DNA from: an uncultured candidate division Zixibacteria bacterium
GTDB lineage: Bacteria > Zixibacteria > MSB-5A5 > GN15 > FEB-12
Direction: 5' to 3'
Length of the DNA: 6,365 bases
NCBI GenBank assembly: GCA_913009765.1
Contig: CAJVYT010000261.1
Coordinates: forward strand, 1 to 6,365
In this document: positions 4,973 through 6,365 of the stretch, piece after piece
Numbering within the stretch: position 1 is the first letter of the stretch
How the letters are laid out: each line of letters opens with the position of its first letter
Made by a program: the position numbers and the translations under genes
Notes under the pieces: model-generated
Seen by the model: only the letters and a program-made list of their open reading frames with translations
What the model was told of the DNA's origin: nothing
Database searches by the model: none

Positions 4973-5338
4973 ATGACAAAAGATGCTGATTGGTTTGATA
5001 AAGGGTACGATAGAGTATCTCAGTTTTTTGAAAAAATTATAGATAATGATTTTGCACGTCAATGGTTTCTTTGGATCGAATGGGTTACGTTAACTGCTGC
5101 ACTTTGGGCTATCGCTGAAAAATCTAACTCACTTATCGTTCGTATCGTAGCAATATTTTCAGCAATTATAGTATTCTTTCGAGCATGGATTAGTGTTGAA
5201 AGATTTGTAATTAAAATATTACCCAAGGCTAAAGAATTAAGTAAAGGCATTATTTGGGGAGGTTCATTATTAGTGGCACTTATTCCTTTTGTGTTAATTC
5301 ATTTTTTAGCAGAAATATTTAAAAGTATACTTGAATAA
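4973..5338 (+). CDS. small three-helix membrane protein, sixth cassette
   Basis: This 121-aa protein of unknown function has three likely transmembrane helices: about 31-48 (WFLWIEWVTLTAALWAIA), 54-74 (LIVRIVAIFSAIIVFFRAWIS) and 92-115 (GIIWGGSLLVALIPFVLIHFLAEIF). They are preceded by a charged N-terminal helix of 30 residues that probably stays in the cytoplasm. There is no signal peptide and no recognised motif. No Shine-Dalgarno precedes ATG 4973. Instead, a two-codon frame ATG-AAA-TGA (4968-4976) overlaps the start in an ATGA arrangement, which could allow re-initiation. The gene starts only 22 nt after the preceding attC, so translation may depend on upstream initiation. Confidence 0.72.
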   Translation: MTKDADWFDKGYDRVSQFFEKIIDNDFARQWFLWIEWVTLTAALWAIAEKSNSLIVRIVAIFSAIIVFFRAWISVERFVIKILPKAKELSKGIIWGGSLLVALIPFVLIHFLAEIFKSILE

Positions 5339-5345
5339 AATGATC

Positions 5346-5473
5346 GTATAACCTCCCACTGGACTTGAACGAGCTACCTGCGAGAGCTTTTTTAAATTTG
5401 TTTGTAGTTAATATTTTATGGTTTATTTAAGCCTTTACAAATACACCGTTCGTCAGTCAGCGGGGCGTTAGCC
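5346..5473 (+). other. attC site of cassette 6 (128 bp), last recognisable
   Basis: R'' is GTATAAC (5346-5352) and R' is GTTAGCC (5467-5473), with one base off consensus. GAACG (5367-5371) pairs with CGTTC (5447-5451), GACT (5362-5365) with AGTC (5455-5458), and CCC (5355-5357) with GGG (5463-5465). Pairing is weaker than in the other sites but has the expected layout. No further attC is found downstream in the window. Confidence 0.78.
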
Positions 5474-5483
5474 CAATAATTAA

Positions 5484-5975
5484 ATGAAACAAGGATACAA
5501 CACACAGCTTACCCGTCAGATTGGCGAACATCTGGTAGTCGCTAAACTTGGACGACTTGGCATCCTCGCCACTCCATTCGCCGGCAATATCCCTGATTAT
5601 GACTTACTCGCTTCAGACCTCTCTGGTCATTCCTTACCTATTCAGGTAAAAACAATTAATGGACCTTCTTGGCAGTTTTCTGCCACTTCATTTCTTGATA
5701 TCAAATTTGACAGCGATAGGCAAGTCATCCAGGGGAAGAAGAAAGTATCCAATCCAAACCTTATATGTGTTTTCGTCTTTCTCAAGCCGGATGGGTATGA
5801 TGAATTTTTTATACTAACCGTAAAGGATTTACAGGAACATTTCCTTAAAAACTACAAAGGCGGCGTCAGGCCCAGAAACCCTAAATCTACCCATTGTGCT
5901 ATCTGGCCCAAGGAGCTTATGAAATATCGTAATAAATGGGAGTTGATAACCAGACATTTCAACGCCATAGAATAG
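5484..5975 (+). CDS. PD-(D/E)xK nuclease-like protein
   Basis: This 163-aa protein starts 10 nt after the last attC. The order E15 (GEHLVVAKL), D38-x-D40 (IPDYDLLASD), then Q54-x-K56 (LPIQVKT) matches the PD-(D/E)xK nuclease core (helix E, then D, then (E/Q)xK on the next strand). A further strand (LICVFVFL) and a GYDEFFILTVKDL segment follow, as in restriction-endonuclease-like folds. These proteins cut or bind DNA in restriction, repair or defence; the substrate here is unknown. There is no Shine-Dalgarno before ATG 5484, common for cassette genes read from an upstream promoter. No attC follows, so this may be a cassette that lost its attC, or the end of the array. Confidence is good for the gene, moderate for the fold. 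Confidence 0.78.
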   Translation: MKQGYNTQLTRQIGEHLVVAKLGRLGILATPFAGNIPDYDLLASDLSGHSLPIQVKTINGPSWQFSATSFLDIKFDSDRQVIQGKKKVSNPNLICVFVFLKPDGYDEFFILTVKDLQEHFLKNYKGGVRPRNPKSTHCAIWPKELMKYRNKWELITRHFNAIE

Positions 5976-5999
5976 ACCATCCCGTTATTTGTCCGGCCA

Positions 6000-6036
6000 T
6001 TGACATATCCATAATCAATACGTATACTATACGTAT
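6000..6036 (+). promoter_or_regulatory. toxin-antitoxin promoter with overlapping operator
   Basis: TTGACA (6000-6005) and TATACT (6023-6028) are separated by 17 nt, a near-ideal sigma-70-type promoter. The -10 lies within a 19-bp near-perfect palindrome, ATACGTATA-C-TATACGTAT (6018-6036). This is the layout expected for autorepression by the ribbon-helix-helix antitoxin encoded just downstream. Confidence 0.8.
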
Positions 6037-6054
6037 ATAGAAAGGAGGATTTCA

Positions 6055-6285
6055 ATGCAAAAAAAGTTGACCATAACCATAGATGAGGAAGTTTATGAAG
6101 GTCTTCATAAGACCATCGCCCCCCGCAAGATCAGCAAATTTGTTGAGGAATTGGTACGCCCACACGTAGTTCGCCCAAATCTGGAATTGGCATACTCCAA
6201 AATGTCAAAAGACAAAAAGAGAGAAGCAGAAGCCCTGGATTGGGCAGAAACAACTTTTAAGGACATAGCGCATGAAAAGAGGTGA
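6055..6285 (+). CDS. ribbon-helix-helix antitoxin, MazE-like
   Basis: This 76-aa antitoxin partners the MazF-like toxin that follows. The N-terminus KLTITIDEEVYEGLHK...ISKFVEELVRPHV (about 4-38) fits a ribbon-helix-helix DNA-binding domain: a beta strand that contacts the operator, then two helices. The charged C-terminal part (about 45-76) probably wraps the toxin. A strong AAAGGAGG (6041-6048) lies 6 nt before ATG 6055. The gene has its own promoter and palindromic operator (6000-6036), so expression is independent of the integron promoter and probably autorepressed. It overlaps the toxin gene by 14 nt, indicating translational coupling. Toxin-antitoxin modules are known to stabilise large cassette arrays; here the module lies beyond the last visible attC. 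Confidence 0.85.
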   Translation: MQKKLTITIDEEVYEGLHKTIAPRKISKFVEELVRPHVVRPNLELAYSKMSKDKKREAEALDWAETTFKDIAHEKR

Positions 6286-6365
6286 GGTCTGGTGGGTTAA
6301 TTTTGATCCCTCAGTCGGCGGAGAGATTAGGAAAAAACGTCCTGCCGTAATAGTTAGCAATGATG
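6272..6365 (+). CDS. MazF/PemK-type toxin, 5' end only
   Basis: The first 31 codons are visible before the window ends. MKRGEVWWVNFDPSVGGEI followed by RKKRPAVIVSND matches the MazF/PemK start: GEVWWVNFDP forms the first strand, the loop before RKKRP is usual, and RPAVIVSND carries the conserved Arg and Ser-Asn-Asp. MazF toxins cleave mRNA at short sequence motifs and are neutralised by the antitoxin encoded just upstream. ATG 6272 lies inside the antitoxin gene, in another frame, with AAGGA (6259-6263) 8 nt before it. Whether the gene is complete cannot be seen here. Confidence 0.88.
   Translation, partial: MKRGEVWWVNFDPSVGGEIRKKRPAVIVSND

Larger units (their letters stand above)
149..5473. 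mobile_element. chromosomal-type integron: intI, attI and six attC sites
   Basis: A minus-strand integron integrase is followed by an attI-like region and plus-strand cassettes, each closed by an attC site. By core position (cut between G and TT of GTTRRRY) the cassettes are about 1605-2983, 2984-3491, 3492-4063, 4064-4491, 4492-4945 and 4946-5467. Most attC sites are 128-132 bp, like VCR-type sites of sedentary integrons; one is 55 bp. No resistance genes, transposase or 3' conserved segment of class 1 integrons is visible. Cassette base composition varies: cassette 2 is very AT-rich, while the middle of cassette 5 is GC-richer. This fits capture from different sources. Confidence 0.93.

Noticed and set aside
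5943..5989. Possible attC after the nuclease-like gene (TGATAAC...GTTATTT)
   Set aside because: The ends resemble core sites, but there are no complementary arms between them and the left end lies inside the coding region.

Overview
The window is the head of a chromosomal-type integron. A tRNA-Phe gene (49-124, + strand) is followed by a minus-strand tyrosine recombinase of the integron-integrase (IntI) type (149-1414). Next come an attI-like region (about 1455-1610) and a plus-strand array of gene cassettes separated by six attC sites (2858-2989, 3368-3497, 3939-4069, 4443-4497, 4823-4951, 5346-5473). Past the last recognisable attC are a PD-(D/E)xK nuclease-like gene and the start of a MazEF-type toxin-antitoxin operon, cut by the window end. 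The host cannot be named from sequence alone. Moderate-to-low GC, a CCA-encoding tRNA, long VCR-like attC sites and an IntI with an extra N-terminal segment suggest an environmental Gram-negative such as a deltaproteobacterial, planctomycete or Nitrospirota-like lineage. This is inference.

Cassette order after attI: (1) a 402-aa protein with a HEPN-type RX4H motif; (2) a short AT-rich zinc-ribbon protein; (3) a 137-aa lipoprotein with one internal hydrophobic segment; (4) two divergent mini zinc-ribbon proteins whose Shine-Dalgarno sequences are the two halves of one palindrome; (5) a cassette with no convincing protein gene but a roughly 260-nt, heavily base-paired, pseudoknotted RNA candidate, possibly related to HEARO/omega RNA; (6) a small three-helix membrane protein. 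The nuclease-like gene at 5484-5975 begins 10 nt after the last attC but has no attC of its own, so it is either a broken cassette or the end of the array.

The attC sites give strong structural support. Each has R''/R' core ends and complementary L''/L' arms, and most show a clear bulged (extrahelical) base in the arms. Two of them (2858-2989 and 3939-4069) are close relatives, as expected of a host-specific attC family, while 4443-4497 is a short 55-bp type. The cassettes are expected to be acquired and shuffled by the integrase at attI. Several products (HEPN, PD-(D/E)xK, MazEF) belong to families often used as toxins or in phage defence. That function is inferred from family, not shown here.

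Most noteworthy are the gene-less cassette with the structured RNA, the palindromic shared Shine-Dalgarno in cassette 4, the HEPN cassette in first position, and a 13-codon mini-ORF with a strong Shine-Dalgarno inside the attI region.
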